Source: Maricaulis sp963975345 (lineage in GTDB: Bacteria > Pseudomonadota > Alphaproteobacteria > Caulobacterales > Maricaulaceae). From it: a stretch of DNA of 64,000 bases. Location of the stretch: positions 62,001 to 126,000 of the forward strand of contig NZ_CAXBGE010000005.1 of assembly GCF_963975345.1 (NCBI RefSeq). The letters run 5' to 3'. The notes under the pieces are model-generated. The model saw only the letters and a list, made by a program, of their open reading frames with translations, was not told the origin of the DNA and did no database searches. Every line of letters starts with the position of its first letter. The stretch's first letter is position 1. Positions 54,527-62,300 of this stretch are shown one piece after another. Both the position numbers and the translations under genes were made by a program.

Positions 54527-55381
54527 TCACTCCGCCATCGCCGTAAACTTTTCCTGCCAGGCGGCCATCGTGGCGCGATTATCATGGTCCCAGGGGTGAA
54601 AGCCCGGCTTATACCAGGCCCAATAGCTGCGCCAGCCCTTGCGGAACAGGCCCGGTTTGAACAGCAAATACCACAACACCTTCGCCCGCGCCGTCCACTC
54701 GCTGACGCCGTCGGCGATCAGCAATTTGGAGGCGTAGCGGCTGATATTCGAGGTGAAGAGCAGGGTCACGATCATCATCACCTTGATGCGCAGGAAATAG
54801 CGCTGCCGCGGCGTCCACTTGGCCGTCACCTGCTGGAAGACGTCGAAGGCGACGGCCTTGTGCTCCGTTTCCTCCAGCGCATGCCATTGCCACAGGCGCA
54901 GAATATCCTCGTGAGTGCCGTCAAACACGCTGCCATCCTCGAGCGTCACCTCGGCCATCATTGCGGTGAAATGCTCCAGCGCGATGGTGACGCTCAGCAT
55001 CGCGATCGGTCCGCGCTCGCGAGTGATTTGGATCCGTTGGCGGATTTCCGCTTCGATCTCATCGATCGGATAATGAGCCCGGTCCAGCCCGCCATTCAGC
55101 GCCACATGCTCGCGCGAATGGATCGCCTCCTGCTTGATGAAGGCCTTCGCATCCTCGAGCAGCTTGCCGTTCAGCTCACCGCGATAATGGCGCACCGCGT
55201 CCATGAACAGTCGCTCGCCATCGGGAAAGGTCAGCGACATCGCATTGAACACCGCCGTCGCCACCGCATCGCCGCCGAGCCAGGCCTGGCCGCTGGCCGC
55301 CTGCGTCGCGAAATGGATATCGCGCGGCGTGATGGTGAGATCGTCGGGTGTGGTCTTGGTGGCGCGGTGAGGGGTGGTCAT
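54527..55381 (-). CDS. Predicted metal-dependent hydrolase (PF10118 family)
   Basis: The 284-residue protein has the conserved histidine/glutamate clusters of PF10118: KQEAIHSREH, TIALEHFTAMMAE and WHALEETEHKAVAFDVF, a helical metal-binding scaffold like that of di-iron proteins. A C-terminal membrane-associated stretch (YFLRIKVMMIVTLLFTSNISRY, named by its ends) follows. Function is unproven. These genes often lie with fatty acid or hydrocarbon oxidation genes under TetR regulators. An operator at 55414 is nearly identical to that of the FAD monooxygenase. Confidence 0.85.
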   Translation of the reverse strand: MTTPHRATKTTPDDLTITPRDIHFATQAASGQAWLGGDAVATAVFNAMSLTFPDGERLFMDAVRHYRGELNGKLLEDAKAFIKQEAIHSREHVALNGGLDRAHYPIDEIEAEIRQRIQITRERGPIAMLSVTIALEHFTAMMAEVTLEDGSVFDGTHEDILRLWQWHALEETEHKAVAFDVFQQVTAKWTPRQRYFLRIKVMMIVTLLFTSNISRYASKLLIADGVSEWTARAKVLWYLLFKPGLFRKGWRSYWAWYKPGFHPWDHDNRATMAAWQEKFTAMAE

Positions 55382-55413
55382 GGGGTCGGGTCCTGAAAAC
55401 GCTGTGCTTATAA

Positions 55414-55425
55414 TGAACGCTGTTC
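55414..55425. promoter_or_regulatory. Palindromic operator before the metal-dependent hydrolase
   Basis: On the minus strand GAACAGCGTTCA stands 44 bases before the ATG and runs into TTATAAG, a probable -10 box. It differs at one position from the site at 23288. Confidence 0.5.
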
Positions 55426-55441
55426 ACTCTTGGCGCTACCG

Positions 55442-55532
55442 AAAAAGGGGACAGGTATAATTAACGCGGCGAGACGGCTGTGCCTGGCTGGCGAACCGTC
55501 CGGGCCGCGTTAATTATACCTGTCCCCTTTTT
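55442..55532. mobile_element. Palindromic repeat, copy C (MITE/REP-like)
   Basis: A 91-base element with the same perfect 27-base arms as copy A (55442-55468 and 55506-55532) and a related core with GACGG/CCGTC. It lies eight bases past the soxR stop and could act as its terminator, the arms ending in A/T runs. Confidence 0.85.
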
Positions 55533-55539
55533 CACCCCT

Positions 55540-55998
55540 TCACGCCTTGCGCCGCCGGTCGCCCATCAGATAGCGCGGGCCGGCGCCCTTGGCGGCGATG
55601 CGGTCGTCGGGGTTGTAGAGGGCGCAGGCTTTCAGCGACAGGCAGCCACAGCCGATACAGCCATCCAGCCGGTCGCGCATCAGGGCGAGGGCGGCGATGC
55701 GCTCGTCGAGCACCTCGCCGAAACGGGCGCTGATCTGCGACCAGTCGGCTTGCGTCGGCGTGCGACCCTGCGGCAGGCCGGCGAGTTGCTCGCCAATTTC
55801 CTGGATCGAGAAGCCGAGCTTTTGCGCGATCAGAACGAAGGAAATCCGCCGCACATCAGAGCGCAAGAAGCGCCTTTGTCCGCCGGCATTGCGGCTGGAT
55901 GTGACCAAGCCGCGCGTTTCATAGAAGCGCACTGCCGAGACGGAAACGCCCGTGCGTTCAGCGAGTTGTCCTATGGATATCAAATCATTGGCCTGCAT
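55540..55998 (-). CDS. soxR: Redox-sensing MerR-family activator SoxR
   Basis: The 152-residue protein has a MerR winged helix (ISIGQLAERTGVSVSAVRFYETRGL, named by its ends), a dimerisation helix and the 2Fe-2S cluster motif CIGCGCLSLKAC (Cys114, Cys117, Cys119, Cys125). SoxR is switched on when redox-active compounds oxidise the cluster. ATG 55998 begins the conserved N terminus; the frame runs further upstream across the operator and is rejected. It is divergent from the VOC-family gene. Confidence 0.94.
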   Translation of the reverse strand: MQANDLISIGQLAERTGVSVSAVRFYETRGLVTSSRNAGGQRRFLRSDVRRISFVLIAQKLGFSIQEIGEQLAGLPQGRTPTQADWSQISARFGEVLDERIAALALMRDRLDGCIGCGCLSLKACALYNPDDRIAAKGAGPRYLMGDRRRKA

Positions 55999-56033
55999 GA
56001 AATGCCTCCCTCGCCACGACTGCAATTTGGCGC

Positions 56034-56064
56034 TTGACCTCAACTTAAGTTGAGCAATTAGGCT
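56034..56064 (+). promoter_or_regulatory. SoxR box within a 19-bp-spaced promoter
   Basis: A perfect 16-base palindrome (CTCAACTTAAGTTGAG, 56039-56054) lies between TTGACC (56034-56039) and TAGGCT (56059-56064). The 19-base spacer is the over-long spacing typical of MerR-family target promoters, and the palindrome matches known SoxR boxes. It should drive the VOC gene. Confidence 0.8.
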
Positions 56065-56110
56065 TGGCAAATCACGGCCCGCACCGGGCGCCACGCCGTC
56101 AGGAAAAATC

Positions 56111-56494
56111 ATGAAAACTGCCATGCTCGAACATGTGAACGTCACCGTCGCCCAGCCGCAGCAGAGCGCGGATCTGATGTGCCGCCTCTTTGATTGGCAC
56201 ATCCGTTGGAGCGGCCCGTCCGCGATGGGCGGCCAATCCGTCCATGTCGGCACCGACACCGCCTATCTCGCGCTCTATTCGCCCGAAAAGCTGAAACCCG
56301 CCGCGCCCCGCTCGGGTGCCACACGCGCCAATCTCAACCATATCGGCATCGTCGTCGCCGATCTCGACGCCGTCGAAGCCCGCGTCATCAAAGCCGGCTA
56401 CCAACCCACCTCCCACGGCAATTACGAGCCAGGTCGGCGGTTCTACTTCGACGATGAAAACGGGATTGAGTTTGAGGTGGTGAGCTATGGGTGA
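56111..56494 (+). CDS. VOC family (glyoxalase/bleomycin-resistance fold) protein
   Basis: The 127-residue protein has the paired beta-alpha-beta-beta-beta modules of the vicinal oxygen chelate fold. It starts with MLEHVNVTVAQPQQSADLMCRLF, and the second half has LNHIGIVVADLDAVEARV and FYFDDENGIEFEVVSYG, with candidate metal ligands His and Glu. Enzymes of this fold act as glyoxalases, dioxygenases or drug-binding proteins. The SoxR box immediately upstream predicts induction by redox-cycling compounds. Confidence 0.88.
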   Translation: MKTAMLEHVNVTVAQPQQSADLMCRLFDWHIRWSGPSAMGGQSVHVGTDTAYLALYSPEKLKPAAPRSGATRANLNHIGIVVADLDAVEARVIKAGYQPTSHGNYEPGRRFYFDDENGIEFEVVSYG

Positions 56495-56651
56495 GGGGGC
56501 GGGGGGTCGCCCCTGCGCCCGGGACATGCACCGGCTGGACGCCTGTAGCGCGCCGCCGGGGTTGGCAAAAGGTGACGCCGGGTTTGTCAGCGCGTTGAGC
56601 CGCGTTCGAAGCGACCTCAATACGCCTTAGAGCGCCCTTCGAGCGTCTCTC

Positions 56652-56948
56652 CTAATCGGCACCCCGATCAGTGCCACTCGCTCTCCTCGCATACCCCTGG
56701 AGCCGGAGGAGCCGCGCCGCGACCACGACATAGAGGTCGACCATGTCCAAATAGGCCGATTCATAGTCCTGGCACATGCGGTCTTCAGGGGGTGTCGTGA
56801 TCGGGATTATCTCCCTCGGCGGCTCCATCATGGCCGGCGCCGGCGGCGCGTAAGGTAGCGTTGGCTTCACCGACGGCGTGATCGATGAGCACGCTGCGGT
56901 CAGGATCGCTGGGGCAATCAGCGCCAGCAGACAAGCGCGAGAGTTCAT
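56652..56948 (-). CDS. Phage o-spanin (Rz1-like outer-membrane lipoprotein)
   Basis: The 98-residue product begins with a lipoprotein signal (ACLLALIAPAILTAACS) and continues with a proline-rich stretch (PTLPYAPPAPAMMEPP). Its first half overlaps the i-spanin gene in another frame for 164 bases. Small proline-rich lipoproteins embedded this way are the outer-membrane partners that fuse membranes at the end of phage lysis. It is the last phage gene on this side. Confidence 0.7.
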   Translation of the reverse strand: MNSRACLLALIAPAILTAACSSITPSVKPTLPYAPPAPAMMEPPREIIPITTPPEDRMCQDYESAYLDMVDLYVVVAARLLRLQGYARRASGTDRGAD

Positions 56949-57198
56949 TGCGGATACCTCCAAGGGTTTGACGCCAATCACCAGTGATGCGCGCGATTTC
57001 TTCGCCGTCCTGCAGGGTGTGCTGCAAATCGACGAGGAAGGTGGATTGGGCTTGGCGCAGGGCTGCGTAGTCTGCAGCCTGCTGCGCTTGGCCTCGACGA
57101 TCCCAGCCATCAACACGGCCTCCGGCATACAAGCATCCGGAAAGCACGGCCGTCAGGACGGCCCACGTGATCCAGTTCGATAGCGTGGCATTGAACAT
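56785..57198 (-). CDS. Phage i-spanin (Rz-like inner-membrane protein)
   Basis: The 137-residue product has a single N-terminal helix (LSNWITWAVLTAVLSGCLYAGG, named by its ends) followed by a polar helical segment (QAQQAADYAALRQAQSTFLVDLQHTL, named by its ends) able to form a coiled coil. A partner o-spanin frame lies inside its 3' half. ATG 57198 follows GGGGAGAATCAA. It would span the periplasm with Rz1 and disrupt the outer membrane late in lysis. Confidence 0.68.
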   Translation of the reverse strand: MFNATLSNWITWAVLTAVLSGCLYAGGRVDGWDRRGQAQQAADYAALRQAQSTFLVDLQHTLQDGEEIARITGDWRQTLGGIRNELSRLSAGADCPSDPDRSVLIDHAVGEANATLRAAGAGHDGAAEGDNPDHDTP

Positions 57199-57253
57199 TT
57201 GATTCTCCCCGTCAGGCTCGACGACGCAGTAATCAGCGTGGATTAGCGGCGGC

Positions 57254-57562
57254 CTATTTCGCCGCGCCCATGTCGCCACAGAAGTCGGCGATCGCGTGGG
57301 AGACGATAGCCCACCTCATGCTTGATAGGCTTTCAACCAGTGTTGCCGCGTCCGCGTCCTCAAGCTGGATCTCAGTGGCATCCGGCGCGAGGGCGTTGAC
57401 CGCATCAATAATGCGCAGGCGCTTGGCCATGTCTTCAACCCTGATGCCGCCCTGTGAAGGGTCGACGCGGCCTACGACCGTCTTAATCAACTCGCCGTAG
57501 TTGGTTTCTGACGCCTGTTCGTTTGGGTCCAGAAGAACAGTTTTAATGGGAAGGGTTTTCAT
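57254..57562 (-). CDS. Small phage protein of unknown function
   Basis: The 102-residue product (start KTLPIKTVLLDPNEQASE) is polar and mostly helical, with a phrase RVEDMAKRLRIIDAVNAL resembling small tail- or lysis-module proteins. No motif allows a function. It lies between the spanins and the 110-residue gene, on the same strand. A G-rich stretch does not clearly mark the start. Confidence 0.6.
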   Translation of the reverse strand: MKTLPIKTVLLDPNEQASETNYGELIKTVVGRVDPSQGGIRVEDMAKRLRIIDAVNALAPDATEIQLEDADAATLVESLSSMRWAIVSHAIADFCGDMGAAK

Positions 57563-57624
57563 GTGATCGCCTCTTTTCAATCTATGAGCGGACTTCGCTC
57601 GGGTTAGGATTTTGTGAGTGTTTT

Positions 57625-57957
57625 CTAGGGCTCGCGGAACACCTGAGCTTCTTCTGCCTCCAGTTGTGCGGCCAGTGCGAGGTCTATCGCAGTCTCGCGC
57701 TGCGAAATGAAGTCCTCTCCGAGCCACCCCCGGCGCTGGGTCTGAACCTCTTCAGGCGTTGCTCCGGGCACCTGTAGGCGAGCCTCGAAATTGCCAGGGT
57801 CTGGTTCTCCCAGTGTCTGAACACCGATGTGGCGAACGGTGTTTTCATCCTCATCCGTAACAACAAGCTGCCAATGAACGGCAGTGACGACACCGATGAG
57901 TCCGTCTTTGTTTTTCCCGTCCACCGGGCCGAAATTCCATTCGTGTTCATTGGCCAT
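57625..57957 (-). CDS. Small phage protein, DUF7936-like
   Basis: The 110-residue product starts ANEHEWNFGPVDGKNKDGLIGVV and includes VHWQLVVTDEDENTVRHIG. The pattern is that of small phage proteins found after tail fibre genes, which probably assist fibre assembly; this is inference. ATG 57957 is chosen; ATG 57972 just upstream would overlap the fibre stop. Confidence 0.6.
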   Translation of the reverse strand: MANEHEWNFGPVDGKNKDGLIGVVTAVHWQLVVTDEDENTVRHIGVQTLGEPDPGNFEARLQVPGATPEEVQTQRRGWLGEDFISQRETAIDLALAAQLEAEEAQVFREP

Positions 57958-57971
57958 AGTTCTGATCTCCA

Positions 57972-59357
57972 TTACCAAGTAGATAGCGCGCACCGCTTCC
58001 AAGTATTGTCCGCAATGCAAACGTAAATATGTCCAGCATCCCAGGTTATTGTACCTATGGGGCTCGCAAATGTTGCAGAAGGAATTGTAGCAGGAATACG
58101 AAGTCGAACTGTGTTCGAGTTAATGTCCAATGCTGCGGTAGCGGCAGTCACGTTTATTCCTAGTGCCCCAAGACCAGATGCAGCGTCGGCGTCCCAGGTC
58201 ATGCCGTCGCCACCGCCGCTATTCCTCCAAACGAAGTCCCCTGTGCTATTGATCAGCGCCTTCACATCAGAGGCTGTGAAGGCGCTAGCATCAGTGGCTC
58301 CACGGTTGTAGAAAGCTAGGCTCCCAACGCCTTGGGGACCGGTGCGGATCATACCGACGCCACTCTTAGGAACAGAGGTTTCACCTGCCGCCCATGAGGT
58401 ATTAAACCCTAGCGCAACTGCGGCTGAGGCCCCCGGATTGTCATTATGCACTTGAGCCAATATCTGGAGACTATCGTCCGCCCCAAACACCTCTAATTTT
58501 GATCCGGGCGTACTTGTGCCGCCGATAATGATGTCGCCGGCGGCCAATGTGGCCACAACAGCGGCAGCAGCGGCAGCCGCGCTTTCTGCGGCAGAAGACG
58601 CGCTTGCAGATGCCGATGAAGCAGATCCCGCAGCAGCAGTTTCTGACGCTGCGGCAGAAGCCGCTGATGTCGAGGCAGCGGCTTCTGACCCGGCTGCGGC
58701 AGTGGCGCTCGCGGCGGCAGCGGTTTCTGACCCGGCTGCATTGGTTTCGGATGTCGAGGCCGCAGTTTCTGACCCAGCAGCGGCACTTGCGCTCGTATTC
58801 GCCGCTGAAGCAGATGCGGCTGCATTGGTTTCGGATGTCGAGGCCGCAGTTTCTGACGCTGCGGCAGAAGCCGCTGATGTCGAGGCAGCAGCTTCTGATC
58901 CGGCAGCGGCAGTGGCGCTCGCGGCGGCAGCGGTTTCTGACCCGGCAATGGACGTTGCACTTGCGGCGGCAGCGGTTTCTGATCCGGCAGCAGCGCTTGC
59001 GCTGGCGGCGGCAGCGGTTGCGGAAGCTGCTGCCGCAGCAGACAAAGAGGTCGGGGAACCCCAGCTTCCCGAAACCTTTGGTCCGTAGAAGTCCTGATTC
59101 ACTGTGTCGAAGCAATAAGCTCCGTCAATCCCAAGTGTATCAGGCGGGACGCCGGCATTGATCAGAATGTTGTCCAGGCGCGCCAATAGCGATACGAATC
59201 TCGCAGCCAAAACTTGGTTCGATGCGGCAACACCTATCCAGTCATCCAAGCTTGCGATCAGCGCCGCAGCGGCCTCGCTTTCCGTTGTCACCCCCGCATG
59301 GAAGTCCGCGATAACGGACAGCAGGGCATCCGAGAATTGCGTGTTGGTGAGGGACAT
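57972..59357 (-). CDS. Phage tail fibre with Ala/Ser-rich repeats
   Basis: The 461-residue product has an N-terminal domain (SLTNTQFSDALLSVIADFHAGVTTESEAA, named by its ends). A long Ala/Ser/Thr/Glu repeat region follows, about residues 95-285 (motifs such as SETAAAASATAAAGSE), likely a trimeric fibrous shaft. A C-terminal globular head may bind receptors. It starts nine bases after the protein J stop. The DNA of the shaft contains long direct repeats, for instance 58640-58735 and 58850-58945. Confidence 0.82.
   Translation of the reverse strand: MSLTNTQFSDALLSVIADFHAGVTTESEAAAALIASLDDWIGVAASNQVLAARFVSLLARLDNILINAGVPPDTLGIDGAYCFDTVNQDFYGPKVSGSWGSPTSLSAAAAASATAAAASASAAAGSETAAAASATSIAGSETAAAASATAAAGSEAAASTSAASAAASETAASTSETNAAASASAANTSASAAAGSETAASTSETNAAGSETAAAASATAAAGSEAAASTSAASAAASETAAAGSASSASASASSAAESAAAAAAAVVATLAAGDIIIGGTSTPGSKLEVFGADDSLQILAQVHNDNPGASAAVALGFNTSWAAGETSVPKSGVGMIRTGPQGVGSLAFYNRGATDASAFTASDVKALINSTGDFVWRNSGGGDGMTWDADAASGLGALGINVTAATAALDINSNTVRLRIPATIPSATFASPIGTITWDAGHIYVCIADNTWKRCALSTW
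58640..58945. repeat. Direct repeats in the tail fibre shaft
   Basis: Two 96-base blocks (58640-58735 and 58850-58945), offset by exactly 210 bases (70 codons), differ at three positions. A further 38-base block recurs at 58736 and 58820 with an offset of 84 bases. Confidence 0.8.
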
Positions 59358-59366
59358 GGTGCAGAC

Positions 59367-62300
59367 CTATTTGATTGTTTGGAAAACAGAAATGGTTCGA
59401 TCTATTTGGTTCCAGCCGATTTTGGCACTGTTTAAGGTCGTCGTGCCCGTATTGTAGCTGACGATCCGCAAAGCGTAGGTTGTCGAACCGCCGCCATGTC
59501 CAGTATCCCGGTAGAGGAAATCCGCGTCGCAGATTTGACCGGCCGTGCCGATGTCAGACCCACCGATCAAGTTCGTGCGCAGAGGGAGGGACTTCAGAAG
59601 AACAGGCGTTCCGTCAGGGTCGCGGATCAACTGGAGCAAAATGTCGCGTGCGGGCGAGGTGGAGAGCCCTGTCAGAGATAGGATAAAATTGGCTGTATTG
59701 AGGATTTCAGAGAGGGCGAATAGGCAGTTGATGTTCGCAACTGACCCGGCTGTGAGTGAGGGGGATGTATGCCGGGCAAATTCGATATTCGTGAAGGTGG
59801 TGTAGGTAGTCCAGGCTGGACTATTTGTTGTCGTCGTCGTGTAGTCGGTCGTCGTAACCGAGTTCGCCTTCAGGCCGGCGCTCGTCATCCCGCCATCCGA
59901 GCTATCGAACATCAACGTCCCGTCCACCTTCCGGATCCTAAGTGCATCGTCTGTCGGGTTCCATTCAAGCTGTCGGACGTCACGTGCGGCATTCCAGCCG
60001 ATCAGTTCCCCCGTGCTCGTCGCCTCGATGCGCTCGTCAATTCCGAACGCAACTGTTTGCGCAGCGATGACAATGCGTGATGCAGCCACCCCGTTTGACT
60101 GGGCGGCGACAAACGAAATGGAAGCTGATGCTGCGCCAGCCGAAACCTGTTCGATACGCGCGGCGTACGCCTCGTTGGCTGTCGAGTAGACGATGGTCGC
60201 GTCACCCCCAGCGGCGCGCAGAGCGGACACGTCCTGCCAGAGAAGGGAGGCTACTTCGATAGGCTGTGTGCTGCCACCCCGATATAGAAACGGTCTCCAG
60301 GATTCCTGGCCCATCGCGGCCGTTGCGGTGATCTCGTACGAGCCTTCGCGCCACTCGTTCACCGCTCCCGGTGTGAGCGCCCCCCAGCGGTTGTCAGCCG
60401 ACCCTGAGCCATCCGAGTTGATATAGCGAAAGCCGACCAAAACTGTTCCCGGGGAACCGCTGGTGTAGCGCCATCGCACGGTGACCCGGTAACGTCTCTC
60501 GGGGACAGGGACAAACCTGGCGCGTGACGCAAAGGCTACTTCATCCGACGATGTGGCGACGACATAGCCAACGCCGGAAATGAAGCTTTCGCTCCACACG
60601 CCGGAAAGGCTCCCAGTGGAAAATACCAAACTGTCGAGATTTGTCGTAAAGAAGGCGTCCGCATTCTGCACATCCTGTTTTGCTGAGGCCCCGAAAGTGG
60701 CCGACAGAATCGAAGACGTAGATGCGGATGAAGCGCTTGCTGATGCCGCGCTTGCAGCGCCAGTAGCCGTGGTTGCATAGCCAGCTGCATTCGCAGCCGA
60801 AGTGCTGGCAGCGGTGGCACTGCTTGCGGCGTTTGCCGCTGATGTCGAGGCTTCAGTCGCCTTCGTTGTCGCTGTGCTCGCACCCGTCGAGGCGGTTGTC
60901 GCCGAACCAGCGGCAGCAGTGGCAGAAGCGCCAGCCGCCGAGGCACTTGTCGCCGCATTCGATTCGCTTGTGCTTGACGCGGCAGCCGAGGCACCCGCGC
61001 TGCCAGCACTCGACGCGGCAGCCGAGGCGCTTGTGCTGGCCGAAGATGCAGAGCCTGCCGCATCAGTCGCAGAACTCGCTGCCGAAAAAGCCGACGATGA
61101 CGCTGCACCTTGGGCCGTTTCCGCAGCGACTCGTGAACCTTCCGCCGCTGTTGCGGCTGTGCCCGCCTCGGTCGCGGCACTGGCGGCACTGGAAGCTGAC
61201 GTTGAAGCAGCTGATGCGCTGGCGCCAGAGCTTGACGCCGCTGTCGCCGCCACCTCTGCACTGCTGCTCGCCGCCGCCGCCGACCCGGCAGCATTGGTTT
61301 CAGATGTCGATGCCTCAGTAGCGGATGTGCCTGCTGAGCTAGCACTAGTTGCTGCGTTCGTGGCGGACAGCTCGGCAGCTGTAGCGAACTCCTCCCCGGC
61401 CTCGACCGAAGCCGCCGCTGCAGTGGCAGATGTTGCAGCTGCCGTAGCGCTTGCCCCGGCATCTCCTGCCGCACTGACTGCCGTCGACGCTGACGAGTTC
61501 GCCCCTGCACTAGCAGTCTCGGCGGCAGCCTGCGCAGCTGCAGCCTGCGCCTGGGCTGCCGCTGCCAGGGTTTGCGCGTCAAATGCACCCTGCACAAAGA
61601 CCGACGCTGAACCAAACGCTCCAAAAATCTCAGTAACGCGCCGATCTACCTCTTCGCGCCGATCGAGAGCGTCCTGCATAATAGTGTTGGCGAGCTGATC
61701 GGTCTGAGCGAGCAGGTCGGTGGCGGCGCTGGTGGCGGCGTCCAGGGCGGCAAGAACTTGAGTTGACGGGCGCGAACCCGAGCCCGCACCAACATTCACG
61801 CTTCCCGTTACCACGACTTCGGCAGCGACCGTCACCGGTTCCAGATCTCGCGGTTCGGTCGAACGCACTCCGTCCTGGGAAATATAGGAGACGCGGATAT
61901 CGACTTGAGACGCGGGCGGGAAGCCTTCGATCACCGCACGGCTTTCAGCCGGGTCCAAATAGCCCCAGACAGCCCATGCCGTGGAGGCGCCCCAGCCGCC
62001 CGCGCCATCGCCTGCGCGATAGCGGTATTGCAGCTCGACAAGTTGTGTGCGGGCGACCGTAACATCCCCAATCAGCTCCACGGCAGGTCGTGTTTCTCCA
62101 TTCTCGCCGTCGATTGTGATCGCGGTCGCGATCCAGTCGGCCAAGGGCGGCTGCGGAAAAACGTACAGGCTGGCCGGTGTCAGGCTGGGCGCGGTCGGTG
62201 GGGTCGGGTTTAGCCCGAGCGCAAAGGGGTGTTTGGAGTCCGTTTCCGAACGAAACGTGATCGTGACGATCGAGGTGATCGGGTCAAAATCGCGCTGGAG

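Noticed and set aside
52392..55532. CRISPR array
   Set aside because: The repeats are palindromic, 91 bases long and over a kilobase apart, with genes between; they are mobile elements, and no cas gene is near.
58516..59088. Alanine-rich plus-strand frame opposite the tail fibre
   Set aside because: Same mirror effect of repeated GCN codons.
60802..61698. Alanine-rich plus-strand frame opposite protein J
   Set aside because: The Ala/Ser repeat DNA of J gives an Ala-rich mirror; no start signal and no neighbours on this strand.
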